From Spongiibacter marinus (GTDB lineage Bacteria > Pseudomonadota > Gammaproteobacteria > Pseudomonadales > Spongiibacteraceae): a stretch of 64,000 bases of DNA. The stretch spans positions 248,001 through 312,000 of the forward strand of contig NZ_JAFBBD010000005.1 in assembly GCF_016906995.1 (NCBI RefSeq), written 5' to 3'. Positions within the stretch are counted from its first letter, which is position 1; each line of letters starts with the position of its first letter. The notes beneath the pieces are model-generated. The model did not search any database, was not told the DNA's origin, and saw only the letters and a list, made by a program, of their open reading frames with translations. Made by a program: the position numbers and the translations under genes. Shown here piece after piece: positions 1 to 8,590 of this stretch.

Positions 1-1
1 G

Positions 2-607
2 TTGCCGTACCGGCCGCCCGATATTTGGTTTGCGGAGGCATCACAGGTCGATTTGGGCGAAGAGCTCGAAATGATGGCGATTCGAAAAGCGGTAAGCGCG
101 CTAAGTCGTTTCAGAGAAGATATTTATATCTCCATCAATGCATCACCTGATCACGTGTCGAGCGGTGCGGTCCGCAAGGCGCTGTTGGGAGTTGATGCGC
201 GGCGCGTTGTTTTGGAGGTTACCGAGCACGCGCCTGTCAGCGACTACACGGAGCTTGCGGCCGCCACAGAAGTATTGCGCGAGATGGGCGTTCGTGTCGC
301 TATCGACGACGCGGGTGCAGGATATGCCAGTTTTCAGCATGTTCTGGAGCTAGGTGCCGATATTATAAAGCTCGACATCAGTCTGACGCATGATATTCAC
401 TGCAAGCCCAGAAAGCTGGCCTTGGCCAAGGCGCTCTGCGCATTTGCAAGCTCGGTTGGTTGCTCAATTATTGCCGAGGGTATTGAGTCGTCTGAGGATT
501 TAGAGGTGTTAAGGGCGTTAGGCGTGGACAAGGCGCAAGGTTACCACCTCTCTCATCCGCTACCGATACACGAGGCCATTTCGATGCGACAGTTGCCGGG
601 TAATTAG
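2..607 (+). CDS. EAL-domain cyclic-di-GMP phosphodiesterase, C-terminal part (cut by window edge)
   Basis: The gene runs in from before the window, so only about 200 C-terminal residues are seen. They make up most of an EAL domain, the fold that hydrolyses cyclic-di-GMP to pGpG. Several metal- and substrate-binding positions of active EAL enzymes are visible: Asn in SINASPDH, Glu in EVTEH, the paired Asp in AIDDAGAG, Lys in IIKLD, Glu in AEGIES, and Gln in the terminal QGYHL motif. The EAL signature itself would lie upstream, as would any sensor (PAS, GAF, GGDEF or membrane) domain, so input cannot be judged. With the visible residues kept, the enzyme is probably active (inference). The TTG at base 2 is just the first in-frame start-like codon and not a real start. 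Confidence 0.9.
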   Translation: MPYRPPDIWFAEASQVDLGEELEMMAIRKAVSALSRFREDIYISINASPDHVSSGAVRKALLGVDARRVVLEVTEHAPVSDYTELAAATEVLREMGVRVAIDDAGAGYASFQHVLELGADIIKLDISLTHDIHCKPRKLALAKALCAFASSVGCSIIAEGIESSEDLEVLRALGVDKAQGYHLSHPLPIHEAISMRQLPGN

Positions 608-662
608 CCGATTCAACTGTGGGGGCTCCGCCCTGACATTGGATGTTGGCAGAGCGCCTCAA

Positions 663-848
663 TCAGCGTGAGGGCTCCTTAGCTTCCTTCAGTTTTTGCA
701 TCTCGTCTGCCAGCTGCTCGGCTTCGGCGGTGATCATCGAATACGCTTTAATATCGCCATTGCGCTGCGCCTGCATCGCTTTTTCCAGTTTGGCCAGATA
801 CGCCTTGTTGAGCTTGGCGACGGGGTCTTTTTTGAAGAGCGAAAACAT
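663..848 (-). CDS. Small DUF6435-like protein (61 aa)
   Basis: A 61-residue protein beginning MFSLFKKDP, a start typical of a widespread gammaproteobacterial small-protein family that I recall as DUF6435. The rest is a charged, Lys/Glu/Gln-rich helical segment with no signal peptide and no membrane helix. It is probably a cytosolic helical hairpin of unknown function. An in-frame start further upstream at base 911 would add 21 residues unlike the family, so the ATG at 846-848 is preferred. It converges on the EAL gene. Family assignment rests on the N-terminal motif and length only. Confidence 0.75.
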   Translation of the reverse strand: MFSLFKKDPVAKLNKAYLAKLEKAMQAQRNGDIKAYSMITAEAEQLADEMQKLKEAKEPSR

Positions 849-1006
849 GGTGTGGTCCTTGTAGACGTGTCTTCCTTCTACGGTGGCCGGTCGGTACTGG
901 TTGTGATGCATGGCGCGGAAGGCGCCGCCCGCTTACCAAACGCCATTGGTGACACAGTGAGCAGGCCGCCAGCCACGCTCGCTGACGGCCTATTGCGTAA
1001 TAGCGA

Positions 1007-1909
1007 TCACTTCCCGCCGTAGGCGTTTATCAGCGTGTTGATCGTCGCTTTGATCTGATGGCGGTCGTAGCCCAGCTCGTCAACGGCTTCCGGCTCATAG
1101 CTAACCGTCGCACCGGCGCCGGCAAACATAATCACATTTGGCAGAAGGGGGTGGTCGTCCTCCCTGACCTCGAGTGTTTGCGGGTTGCCCGCGGCTTCGA
1201 ACCAGAGCTCGAGGTACTCCTTCCAACTGTAATTTTCATCGCCCAGTAAATAGGCCCGGCCCGATTCGCCGTGATCCAAGGCCGCCAGCGTCGCCTGGGC
1301 CACCGAGTGAGAGCTAATGTGGTTTGTGCCGCCCTTGGGGGCAAACACCGGCAGCTCTAAGGCGCCGCTGGCGTAGGCCACCAGCGCACCAATATGGGGG
1401 ATATCCAGCCCCGGTATGTGGCCCATAACAAAGGGTAAATTCAGGCTGCATACGGTGAAGCTGTCGCTGCTCATTGCGCGCACCGCCTCATCGGTATTGC
1501 TGCGCGACGTCACATAGGGGCACTCGCCAATACGATGCGCCGCTACCTGCGGGTAGAAGGTGCCAATGTATACCGCGCGGCGCACACCGGCCTCGCGAGC
1601 GGCGGCAAAAAAACGCGGTACCGCGCTGTCGTTCACTTCCCGGTAGAAGTCTTCCGGCGTGACGCTGCCATCCATCGGCAGTTGTCGGATATCAGCTGCG
1701 GCCGCGAAAACCAACGCATCAAAGCCTTTTAGGCGACCGTCGCCCATGTCGTCGTTGACATAGTCTCCCTGCAAAAAAGGCAGGGCCGCCAGCGCCGGTG
1801 CTGTTGGCTTGTTGCGCGCCATAATAGTTGCGTTATGACCGTGTGATTTCAGATAGAGGGCCGCGTCGCCGCCAATCAAGCCGGAGCCACCGACAACAAG
1901 TACGTTCAT
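1007..1909 (-). CDS. NAD-dependent epimerase/dehydratase-family protein
   Basis: A 300-residue extended-SDR-type Rossmann protein. The N-terminus carries the glycine-rich dinucleotide loop (VVGGSGLIGG, residues 6-14), followed by alternating strands and helices. The usual catalytic Tyr-x3-Lys appears as Tyr132-x3-Arg136 (YVTSR), so the Lys is replaced by Arg. The enzyme may therefore be an atypical reductase or a ligand-binding relative. It lies 35 nt downstream of the SnoaL-like gene on the same strand, and that pair is divergent from a LysR regulator. A small substrate-specific operon under LysR control is the simplest reading. Substrate unknown. Confidence 0.8.
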   Translation of the reverse strand: MNVLVVGGSGLIGGDAALYLKSHGHNATIMARNKPTAPALAALPFLQGDYVNDDMGDGRLKGFDALVFAAAADIRQLPMDGSVTPEDFYREVNDSAVPRFFAAAREAGVRRAVYIGTFYPQVAAHRIGECPYVTSRSNTDEAVRAMSSDSFTVCSLNLPFVMGHIPGLDIPHIGALVAYASGALELPVFAPKGGTNHISSHSVAQATLAALDHGESGRAYLLGDENYSWKEYLELWFEAAGNPQTLEVREDDHPLLPNVIMFAGAGATVSYEPEAVDELGYDRHQIKATINTLINAYGGK

Positions 1910-1944
1910 AGTTATGCTCTCGTTATTGTGCGTGTAAATGGAAT

Positions 1945-2355
1945 TTAGCTATCGAGCGGGTGATCGCTGGTCCACACCACGGTCACGTCCCGGCGGGCGT
2001 ATCGGTAAGCCCCTTCGGCGTAGACCACCTGTTCCTGGTAGCGAATCCCCATGTCCAGTTTTCGTCCCTGACCGGCCTTTTCGTAGATATGGGAGGCAAT
2101 GCAGTAGGTTTCGCCTTCGTAGCAGTCGCCTTGCCACTCGCCCAGCTGATTGCCAACCAAATGAAAGGTCGCACTATAGTTATCGGCGAGTAGATTCAGC
2201 ATGCCGACAAAGGCATCGGCACTCTCACAAAGCCACTCTGGGCCGCGCTGGGTAAAGTCGTCGACGAGTAGCTCGCGCATGGCGTCGAACGTTCGGTTGT
2301 CGACAATCTGCGCATAGCGAAGCGCCAGGGCCTGAGCATCTTGCACGCTGTGCAT
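1945..2355 (-). CDS. SnoaL/NTF2-like protein
   Basis: A 136-residue protein with the pattern of the NTF2-like/SnoaL fold: an N-terminal helix with ALRYAQIVDNRTFDAM, then LLVDDFTQRGPEW, and a C-terminal set of strands ending YRYARRDVTVVW. This fold covers small isomerases, dehydratases, polyketide cyclases and ring-hydroxylating dioxygenase beta subunits, so the reaction cannot be named. It is the first gene of a likely two-gene operon with the epimerase-like gene and starts 100 nt from the divergent LysR gene. It probably acts on the same substrate as the epimerase-like protein (inference). Confidence 0.75.
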   Translation of the reverse strand: MHSVQDAQALALRYAQIVDNRTFDAMRELLVDDFTQRGPEWLCESADAFVGMLNLLADNYSATFHLVGNQLGEWQGDCYEGETYCIASHIYEKAGQGRKLDMGIRYQEQVVYAEGAYRYARRDVTVVWTSDHPLDS

Positions 2356-2455
2356 ACATCAACCTCCAGAATTGATGGAATCGCTACAGTCTACGAAAGA
2401 CTGCGCTGTTATAGTTAGTTCAATGAAATAACAATTATTGTGAGAAAATGTACAG
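2356..2455. promoter_or_regulatory. Divergent promoter region between the SnoaL-like operon and the LysR gene
   Basis: This 100-bp AT-rich gap separates two divergently transcribed units, the usual place for a LysR operator. An imperfect inverted repeat, ACAATTATTGT, lies at 2431-2441 just upstream of the lysR start. No clear T-N11-A box could be singled out with confidence. Confidence 0.4.
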
Positions 2456-3313
2456 ATGGACTGGGATGATATTCGCTACTTCACCGTGCTCGCGCGCAGC
2501 GGCTCGCTCAGCAGTGCGGCGCGCAAACTGGGTGTGACCCATGTCACCGTGGCTCGCCGCATCGACCGCTTGGAAACGCGGCGCAAGGTAAAGCTCTTTG
2601 ACCGCCGCCAGAGTGGTTACCGCCTGACTATTGCCGGCGAACGCCTGATGAGCGACGCCGAAGCGGTGGAAGAGCGCTGTATTAATTTCGAGCGGAAAAT
2701 GCGCGGCCAATCCGATGTGCTGGCCGGTCCCTTAACGCTGTCGATTCCCGAGACCACATTGATCGATCTGTCGGCGCCGTTAGCTGATTTTATGCGGCGA
2801 TACCCTGATATCGAGCTCACTGTGTTTGCCACTTCTGCGCAACACAACCTGAACCAGTCTCAGGCAGATATTCTTATCCGCATCACCGACCACCCGCCGG
2901 AGTTGTTGGTTGGGCGAAAACTGACGGATATTTCCCTGTTTGCCTATGGCACACGGGAGTATCTGGAGAGCATCGACGGTGAGTTGAATGAGGCTTCTTG
3001 GGGCATTTGGCAGGCGGCCTTTGACAGCAATCACGGCGATCGCTACTTCCGCAATATGGTCGACGACCCGCAAATCACCTTGCGTACCAATAGCAACAGC
3101 CAGTTGGTGGCGATGGTTCGGCAGGGTGTTTTGCTCGGCTTAATGACGGCGCCCATCGCCGCGCGCTACCCTGAGCTTCTGCCCGCCTGCGATGAGCCAT
3201 TGGTGACCACCGAGCTGTGGTTGCTAACTCATACTGATTTGCGTGACTCACGCCGGGTACGCTGTTTTATGGATTTTATGTCGGAAACTGCCCTGCGCCC
3301 CTGGATACGATGA
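2456..3313 (+). CDS. LysR-family transcriptional regulator
   Basis: A 285-residue LTTR. Residues 1-60 form the winged helix-turn-helix (MDWDDIRYFTVLARSGSLSS at the start, then the recognition helix around THVTVARRIDRLE). Residues from about 90 onward form the periplasmic-binding-protein-like effector domain. The length is normal. It is divergent from the SnoaL-like/epimerase-like operon, so it most likely controls that operon and itself. The MDWDD start is typical of the subgroup annotated as AaeR/DsdC-like or PA-type LTTRs with short N-termini; no effector can be inferred. Confidence 0.92.
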   Translation: MDWDDIRYFTVLARSGSLSSAARKLGVTHVTVARRIDRLETRRKVKLFDRRQSGYRLTIAGERLMSDAEAVEERCINFERKMRGQSDVLAGPLTLSIPETTLIDLSAPLADFMRRYPDIELTVFATSAQHNLNQSQADILIRITDHPPELLVGRKLTDISLFAYGTREYLESIDGELNEASWGIWQAAFDSNHGDRYFRNMVDDPQITLRTNSNSQLVAMVRQGVLLGLMTAPIAARYPELLPACDEPLVTTELWLLTHTDLRDSRRVRCFMDFMSETALRPWIR

Positions 3314-3461
3314 ATGCCTTTTCCCCGCCCTGACGCTAAATGCGTAAACGGCCGGCGGCGCTATCACGCCATTAATAAATCGGTTAGTGTGCGTTGCTCG
3401 GTACGCGGCTGGCGGGTAATACACACCTCTGCCGTTTTTTACAGACAGTAAGGTAGACGAT

Positions 3462-3926
3462 ATGAAGTTGTCCCCGCGGCTATTTAAATTGATGCTTAAT
3501 TGTTATCCGCCCTACATCGGCGCTGGGGTAAAGGTGGACTACGTCAGTCAGGATTGGCAGCAGTTGCAGGTCTCTATGCCGTTGCGTTGGTATAACCGCA
3601 ACGCGGTGGGCACGCATTTTGGCGGCAGCCTGTATTCGATGGTTGACCCCCACATTATGCTGCTGCTCATGCAGATTTTCGGCAAAGACTATTTGATATG
3701 GGATAAATCTGCAGATATCGAATTTATCAAACCGGGGCAGTCCAAAGTCACGGCGGTGATGACCATTTCAGATGAAGATATCCAGAATATTCGCGATAAC
3801 ACTGCAAACGGCGACAAGTACTTTGCCCATTTCACCGTAGACATTGTTGATGCCTCCGAGCAACTTGTGTCGCGGGTGCGCAAGGTGATTTACATCAGAA
3901 AAAAGCCGCAGGCTCGCGCTAAGTAA
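3462..3926 (+). CDS. DUF4442-type hotdog thioesterase-like protein
   Basis: A 154-residue protein that resembles the DUF4442 branch of the hotdog-fold thioesterases. Visible signs are the helix-strand opening (SPRLFKLMLNCYPPYIGAG), the central NAVGTHFGGSLYSMVDPH stretch that corresponds to the hotdog helix, and the final strand of VRKVIYI. Family members probably hydrolyse acyl-CoA or acyl-ACP thioesters, or act as binding proteins; no substrate is known here. An AAGG ribosome site precedes the ATG by about 8 nt. It stands alone between the LysR gene and a minus-strand gene. Confidence 0.8.
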   Translation: MKLSPRLFKLMLNCYPPYIGAGVKVDYVSQDWQQLQVSMPLRWYNRNAVGTHFGGSLYSMVDPHIMLLLMQIFGKDYLIWDKSADIEFIKPGQSKVTAVMTISDEDIQNIRDNTANGDKYFAHFTVDIVDASEQLVSRVRKVIYIRKKPQARAK

Positions 3927-3952
3927 AGCCTGAATAGGGCCGCTGCCCTGTT

Positions 3953-4255
3953 TTAGTGGCTTTCCGTATCCAACGCTAGCTCCACCCAGCCCCTGATGGC
4001 CTCGATGTACACAAAACTCGCATTCAATGCGCTGACCTCGCGCACATCGCCGTGGCGGGGTGGGTCGTAGCTTTCCAGGCCTTCCAGGGCGAGGCTACTG
4101 GCCATGCTGGGTTTGCTGGTGAGGGCAGCGGGGGTGGTGTCGAGGTGAAGTTCCTGCGCGCTCCATATTTCGCCCTGCCGCTCAACGGGCTTGTTGGCAT
4201 GTTGGTCGGCGAGAACGAATACGGCGGCCGTGCCAGCCATTTTTTTGTAGTGCAT
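3953..4255 (-). CDS. Hypothetical protein (about 100 aa)
   Basis: I do not recognise this gene. The predicted product from the ATG at 4253-4255 starts MHYKKMAGTAAVFVLADQ and is about 100 residues, mildly acidic, with no convincing signal peptide, membrane helix or metal motif. An upstream ATG at 4276 would add seven residues. It is convergent with the thioesterase-like gene. Coding status is moderate: the frame is open and has no competitor on the other strand that looks like a known family. Confidence 0.5.
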   Translation of the reverse strand: MHYKKMAGTAAVFVLADQHANKPVERQGEIWSAQELHLDTTPAALTSKPSMASSLALEGLESYDPPRHGDVREVSALNASFVYIEAIRGWVELALDTESH

Positions 4256-4451
4256 GGTGCTACCCATTGAAGTCAATCAAAAACTAACACTACGGGGCCG
4301 CAGCCGAGGCTGCGCTGACCTGGATCAAGCGCTTTTCACAAACTGGCTCTGATCAGTTTGTGAGGGGGATGGCTTTGCAGAGGGGAGTGGCTTTGCAGAG
4401 GGGAGAGGGCAAAGGAGCAGGGCACTGGCAGCGCTGCCAGTGCCAACGGCC

Positions 4452-4751
4452 TTACTTGCTTGCGGTGGTGTTTCGCGCCTCCAGTTCAATGATTGCGAGG
4501 TTATCCTTCAACACTTTTTTGCCAACACCGGGCACGTCCAGCAGGGCTTCGCGGTCTTGGAATGGGCCGTGTTTTTCCCGGTAACGCACAATGGCTTGTG
4601 CGCGTTTTGGGCCCACGCCCTTTAGCTCCGTGAGCTCGGCAGCCGTGGCTGTGTTGATATTCAGTGCGCTGGCTGGGGCCGAAAAGGTCAGCGCCAGTAC
4701 AAAGAACATACTGATAAGTGTAGCGAGTTGCGGCAGTGAATAGCTCATCAT
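4452..4751 (-). CDS. ComEA-like helix-hairpin-helix DNA-binding protein
   Basis: A small exported protein of about 99 residues. An N-terminal signal or anchor segment (LATLISMFFVLALTFSAPAS) ends near Ala-Leu, followed by NINTATAAELTELKGVGPKR, the first helix-hairpin-helix, and a second HhH around LLDVPGVGKKVLKDN. This is the ComEA C-terminal domain, which binds double-stranded DNA in the periplasm during natural transformation; single-domain homologues without other competence genes are common in gammaproteobacteria. An AAGGA site sits 5-8 nt before two adjacent ATG codons, which rules against the longer frame from 4817. No com operon is nearby. Confidence 0.88.
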   Translation of the reverse strand: MMSYSLPQLATLISMFFVLALTFSAPASALNINTATAAELTELKGVGPKRAQAIVRYREKHGPFQDREALLDVPGVGKKVLKDNLAIIELEARNTTASK

Positions 4752-4861
4752 CCAAATCCTTCTTGTTGATGAAATAGAGGTGTGCGGTCCATGCACAATT
4801 TGAGTGTAGCACAGCATCTTAGGCGCGCTTGCCCGGTGCTAACATGCTGTGCCAGAAGGGC

Positions 4862-6757
4862 TTAATGCGCCCGGCGACGCAGTAGCCGGCCAAACTTTTG
4901 CTTGCCCAGCTGCGGCGAAAACTGCTGGTCGCGCCATGCACTTTGGCCGCCAATAAACACCTGTGTTACCACGCCGTCGGAGCGATTGACCAATTGCTCG
5001 TGCCTGAATTCCTCGCGGTAGCGCCGCTCTACATTGGCTTGGCCCTCGTAATTGGCAAGTTGCTTTGGGTCAACCAAAATTAGGTCGGCGGTATCGCCAA
5101 CATCAATGCTGCCACCGTCGACGCCGAATACGTTCGCAGCGTCGCAGGTCAGGCGTTTCACCATGTAGCTCACGTCCTTGTCGCCGCCTTCGGCCGCCAG
5201 CTTTAAACAGCGTAGGTTTACATCGTAAAAGGCCATGTTGGTGAGGTGGGCGCCGCTGTCGTTAAAACCGGGCAACAGAAGCGGGTTCATAATCAGCTCG
5301 CGGACCTTTTGCGGGTTTCTATTTGCGGTGATCGTGCTCCACGATAGCGCGGTGTCAAAGCTGCGCAGCAATTGCAGCATAAAGTCGGCTTCGTCGTTGA
5401 TTACGGTGAAGTCGCGTTCGACGAGCTGCCGCTCTTCTTCGCCGAGGTCTTGCGGTGGCCGCTGCTGCAATATTGCCAGTACGCGCTCATACACGGTTTG
5501 CAGGTCTTTGCCCTGCCAGTTTTCGATGGGGCAGCGCTCGACGGTCATATCGGCAAGGGTGCGATTGAAGGCGTAGTCTTCGAGCTTGAGTTTGCGCTTC
5601 AGGCGCGCCAGCCCCCAGCCCTGTTTACCGCTCATCCACATGCGCTTAAAGGCGCGAATATAGTCCGGGTCATTGAGGATGGCGAGGCGCGCAGCGCGGT
5701 CTTCTAAGTCGGTTTCATTGAGCGCGCGCAGTTCGGGAATTTCCTCTGATAGTGGCGTAATGACGCCGTCGGCCCAGGTTTTGAACGCGGCGCCGAGGGC
5801 CTGCATGTGGAAGTTGCCTTTCAGCCAGCGGCTGTTGAGCATTCGAGCCAAAAACAGGGCCAGGCGAACGATCTTCTTGTTGTTGGCGATATCCAGTGCG
5901 GCGACCACGGTGGTGGTGAGAGGGCGGCCGTGTAAGCGGCCGCTGGTGAGCAGAAACGTTTTCAGTGTGCCTAGAGCACTGTCTTTAGGCGGTGTTGCCT
6001 GCCAGATGCCGCCGGCGTCACGCACCACTTGGGTGAGCGCTTTTAGCTCGCCATATTTGGCAAATTGTGTGGGGATGGTTTTGTGGCAGTTGGGTTGGTT
6101 CGCCAGATAGTGAAAGGGCAGGGCGTCGGTGGAAAGGCCGACGTAGCCGTCGGCGAGTGCGCCTTTCAGTGTACGTTGCATGGCACTGAGCTCGGCCTGG
6201 CTGGGGTCGCGACTAATGCTGTCATTAAAGCCCATCGCATCAATGCGCAGCATGGAGTGGGGCAGCAGGGTGACCACATTCGGGCCTAGTGCGAGGCCAT
6301 CGAGATGGTTCAGGTATTCGGCCGGTGTCTGCCAGGAGACTTTCTCGGCGCAGTCTCGCAGTACGCCCTTGGGAATATTCTCGACGCGGGCATAGCAGTC
6401 AACGATGGGGTCGGCGCCGTTTTCGCGTTGCGCGCCGAAAGCCAGCCCCAGGCTGCAGTTGGCGATCACCACTGTGGTAGTGCCGTGGCGGGTGGACTCG
6501 GGCAGTCCCGGTGCGACCTCCAATTCCAGGTCATAGTGGGTGTGAATATCAAAGAGTCCGGGCATGGCCCACAGGCCCTTAGCGTCGATGACTTCGGTGT
6601 TTGGCCCGGGTACAAGCGCGGGGCCGCGGGCGACAATGCGGCCGTTGCCGATGGCAATGTCTTCGATAACCGGGTCATGGCCACGGTTAAACACCTTGGC
6701 CTGTTTAATCAGGGTATCTATGTCGGTTGGGGCGATGCTGCTGTGTTGGTTTGTCAT
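4862..6757 (-). CDS. D-aminoacylase-like amidohydrolase
   Basis: A 631-residue amidohydrolase-superfamily protein related to N-acyl-D-amino-acid deacylases. The metal-binding HxH is in FDIHTHYD near residue 70. The strand with the bridging Cys of D-aminoacylases is seen as TTVVIANCSLGLA, and the late catalytic Asp region as GFNDSGAHLTNMA. A beta-barrel domain surrounds the TIM barrel: N-terminal VEDIAIGNGRIVARG and C-terminal VGDTADLILVDP. The reaction is probably hydrolysis of an N-acyl or cyclic amide; members of this long subgroup are poorly characterised. It lies 21 nt downstream of a TetR gene on the same strand, so it is probably in its operon. Confidence 0.85.
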   Translation of the reverse strand: MTNQHSSIAPTDIDTLIKQAKVFNRGHDPVIEDIAIGNGRIVARGPALVPGPNTEVIDAKGLWAMPGLFDIHTHYDLELEVAPGLPESTRHGTTTVVIANCSLGLAFGAQRENGADPIVDCYARVENIPKGVLRDCAEKVSWQTPAEYLNHLDGLALGPNVVTLLPHSMLRIDAMGFNDSISRDPSQAELSAMQRTLKGALADGYVGLSTDALPFHYLANQPNCHKTIPTQFAKYGELKALTQVVRDAGGIWQATPPKDSALGTLKTFLLTSGRLHGRPLTTTVVAALDIANNKKIVRLALFLARMLNSRWLKGNFHMQALGAAFKTWADGVITPLSEEIPELRALNETDLEDRAARLAILNDPDYIRAFKRMWMSGKQGWGLARLKRKLKLEDYAFNRTLADMTVERCPIENWQGKDLQTVYERVLAILQQRPPQDLGEEERQLVERDFTVINDEADFMLQLLRSFDTALSWSTITANRNPQKVRELIMNPLLLPGFNDSGAHLTNMAFYDVNLRCLKLAAEGGDKDVSYMVKRLTCDAANVFGVDGGSIDVGDTADLILVDPKQLANYEGQANVERRYREEFRHEQLVNRSDGVVTQVFIGGQSAWRDQQFSPQLGKQKFGRLLRRRAH

Positions 6758-6778
6758 TATTGTTATTCCCGTTTTGGT

Positions 6779-7369
6779 TTAGCTTGGGTGGTGTAAATAG
6801 CTGGCGAGCATTCGGGCTGCCTGCTGAATAACCGCGTCTTTGTCCTGTTTTATTTCGCTGTGAAATACATGGCGATGAACCACGCCTTCGGCCATTGCAA
6901 AGAGGTTGTAGGCCACGAGGTCGGCATTGGGCAGCTTGAGCGCGTGGACAAACTGCACCACGTGCTGCTGCAGTTTGGCTTCGCCGCGGTTGAGAATGTC
7001 GGCGAGCGTGCCGTCGACGTTGCGGCGGTGCTCGAAGATCTGGTGGAGCTCGGGCTTCTGTTCGTGGAAGTCGTAGATAAAGCGCAGGCTGTTTTCCAGG
7101 CGCGCCTCGATGTCTGTCGTGGGCGGGCTGCTCTGGTGATCATCGAGGGTGTGCTCGAGCTCGAAAAACCACTGCTCCGCCAGCGTGTGCAGCATGTCGT
7201 CTTTGTTGTCGAAATACTGATAGAAGGTTCCCGTCGCAACCTCGGCATGCTCAGCAACAATTTTTGCCGTACAACCCTCGTAACCCAGTTTGGCAAAGCA
7301 GTGCTCAGCGGCGCTAATCAGTGCATTGCGTTTGGCGAGTGCGCGCTGTTGTGTGGGCAGGGCTTTCAT
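6779..7369 (-). CDS. TetR/AcrR-family transcriptional regulator
   Basis: A 196-residue TetR-type repressor. Residues 10-60 hold the HTH with the usual pattern AEHCFAKLGYEGCTAKIVAE and the following GTFYQYFDNKDDM. The remainder is the all-helical ligand and dimerisation domain. It precedes the amidohydrolase in the same direction and is divergent from the alpha/beta hydrolase gene. A perfect 6-8-6 inverted repeat in the intervening region is a credible operator, so it may control both flanking units. The inducer is unknown. Confidence 0.93.
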   Translation of the reverse strand: MKALPTQQRALAKRNALISAAEHCFAKLGYEGCTAKIVAEHAEVATGTFYQYFDNKDDMLHTLAEQWFFELEHTLDDHQSSPPTTDIEARLENSLRFIYDFHEQKPELHQIFEHRRNVDGTLADILNRGEAKLQQHVVQFVHALKLPNADLVAYNLFAMAEGVVHRHVFHSEIKQDKDAVIQQAARMLASYLHHPS

Positions 7370-7410
7370 GAGTGGTTAGTGAGCCTTGTGTTGTTGTGGT
7401 GGCTAAAGGC

Positions 7411-7430
7411 AGTTCAGTGTAAATTGAACT
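7411..7430. promoter_or_regulatory. Perfect inverted repeat, candidate TetR operator
   Basis: AGTTCA and TGAACT are perfect inverted copies separated by 8 nt, in the gap between the tetR start (7369) and the alpha/beta hydrolase start (7490). Position and symmetry fit an operator for the adjacent TetR protein. Confidence 0.6.
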
Positions 7431-7489
7431 AGACGTCAAGTTCGGATTTAGCTACGGTGATTGCAACAACAATAAAAAGGGGCGAAATA

Positions 7490-8404
7490 ATGGCTGCCGC
7501 TAACGATAAAACACTGTGGAATGAGGCCAACAAACAGCTTTGGCGAGAACAAGGGCGGATGCTGACCGTGCTGGGCCACCGTCTGTTCGTGCGCGATGAC
7601 GGCGCGGCAGATCAACCGACAATACTTCTGATTCACGGCTTTCCCACATCCAGTTGGGACTGGCAGGGTTTATGGGAAGGGCTGCGCCCGGACTACCGCC
7701 TGATTACTTTGGATATGCTCGGGTTTGGCTTTTCGGATAAGCCCAAGCGCCGCGACTACAGCATCCATTTGCAGGCTGATCTGGTGGAGGCCGTGCTCAG
7801 CGAGTTGGGTGTGCAGCGCTATCACGTGCTGGCCCACGATTACGGTGACACCGTCGCGCAGGAGCTACTAGCCCGTCAGCAGGAGGGCGGCGTCGGGCAG
7901 TGGTTGTCAGGCTGTTTTTTAAACGGCGGCTTGTTCCCGGAAACCCACCGCGCCTTGTTAACGCAGAAATTATTGCTGTCGCCGATTGGGCCGCTGCTGA
8001 ATCGCCTGTCGGGCTTTGCCCAATTTCGCAAGAATTTCAGCCGGGTATTCGGCCCGGATACTCAGCCCAGCGACACGGAGTTAAACGCCTTTTGGTCGTT
8101 GATCAACGAAAATGATGGCAAGCATATCTTCCATAACCTGATCACCTATATGCGAGACCGAAAGCAACACCGGCAGCGTTGGCTGGAGCCATTGCAGCGC
8201 GCGGAGCTGCCGCTGGCGCTGATTAATGGCTCGGTTGATCCGGTTTCCGGCGACCACATGGTGCAGCGCTACCAGCAGCTTGAGTGCCGCCTGGACTTTC
8301 TTGCGCGCCTGCCGCGCATCGGCCACTACCCGCAGGTGGAAGCCCCCAATGAGGTGCTGACGGCGTACAAAAACTTCCTGGCCACGGTGTCAGCGGAAGA
8401 CTAG
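7490..8404 (+). CDS. MEST-like alpha/beta hydrolase (haloalkane dehalogenase/epoxide hydrolase clan)
   Basis: A 304-residue alpha/beta hydrolase. The oxyanion region is LLIHGFPTSSWDW (residues 46-58), the nucleophile elbow HDYGD places Asp117 as nucleophile, and a C-terminal His is in GHYPQVE. An Asp nucleophile links it to epoxide hydrolases and haloalkane dehalogenases. The cap region (NGGLFPETHR, later RVFGPDTQPSDTEL and NDGKHIF) matches, as I remember it, the vertebrate MEST/PEG1 protein closely. The ATG at 7490 has an AAGGGG site 6-7 nt upstream and is preferred over a GTG at 7457. It is divergent from the tetR-amidohydrolase pair. Substrate unknown. Confidence 0.88.
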   Translation: MAAANDKTLWNEANKQLWREQGRMLTVLGHRLFVRDDGAADQPTILLIHGFPTSSWDWQGLWEGLRPDYRLITLDMLGFGFSDKPKRRDYSIHLQADLVEAVLSELGVQRYHVLAHDYGDTVAQELLARQQEGGVGQWLSGCFLNGGLFPETHRALLTQKLLLSPIGPLLNRLSGFAQFRKNFSRVFGPDTQPSDTELNAFWSLINENDGKHIFHNLITYMRDRKQHRQRWLEPLQRAELPLALINGSVDPVSGDHMVQRYQQLECRLDFLARLPRIGHYPQVEAPNEVLTAYKNFLATVSAED

Positions 8405-8590
8405 CGCCAGTAGAAGGCGGTGCGGCTTTCGTTAAATTTCGGTTCGCGGCGCTGAGGCGGGGGCATTTATTGCGATGATTCCTGCCCCAGCGGGCCTGCG
8501 GCATGGCACCAGCGGCCAAAGAGCGTTAAAATGGCGGCCTTTTTCCCACCCTGCGGCCCAGGTGCCTGCAGGCGTTTTTCGGAGTGTGTT

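Noticed and set aside
643-864. 73-residue plus ORF opposite the DUF6435-like gene
   Set aside because: The minus frame has a recognisable family start; this one is its shadow.
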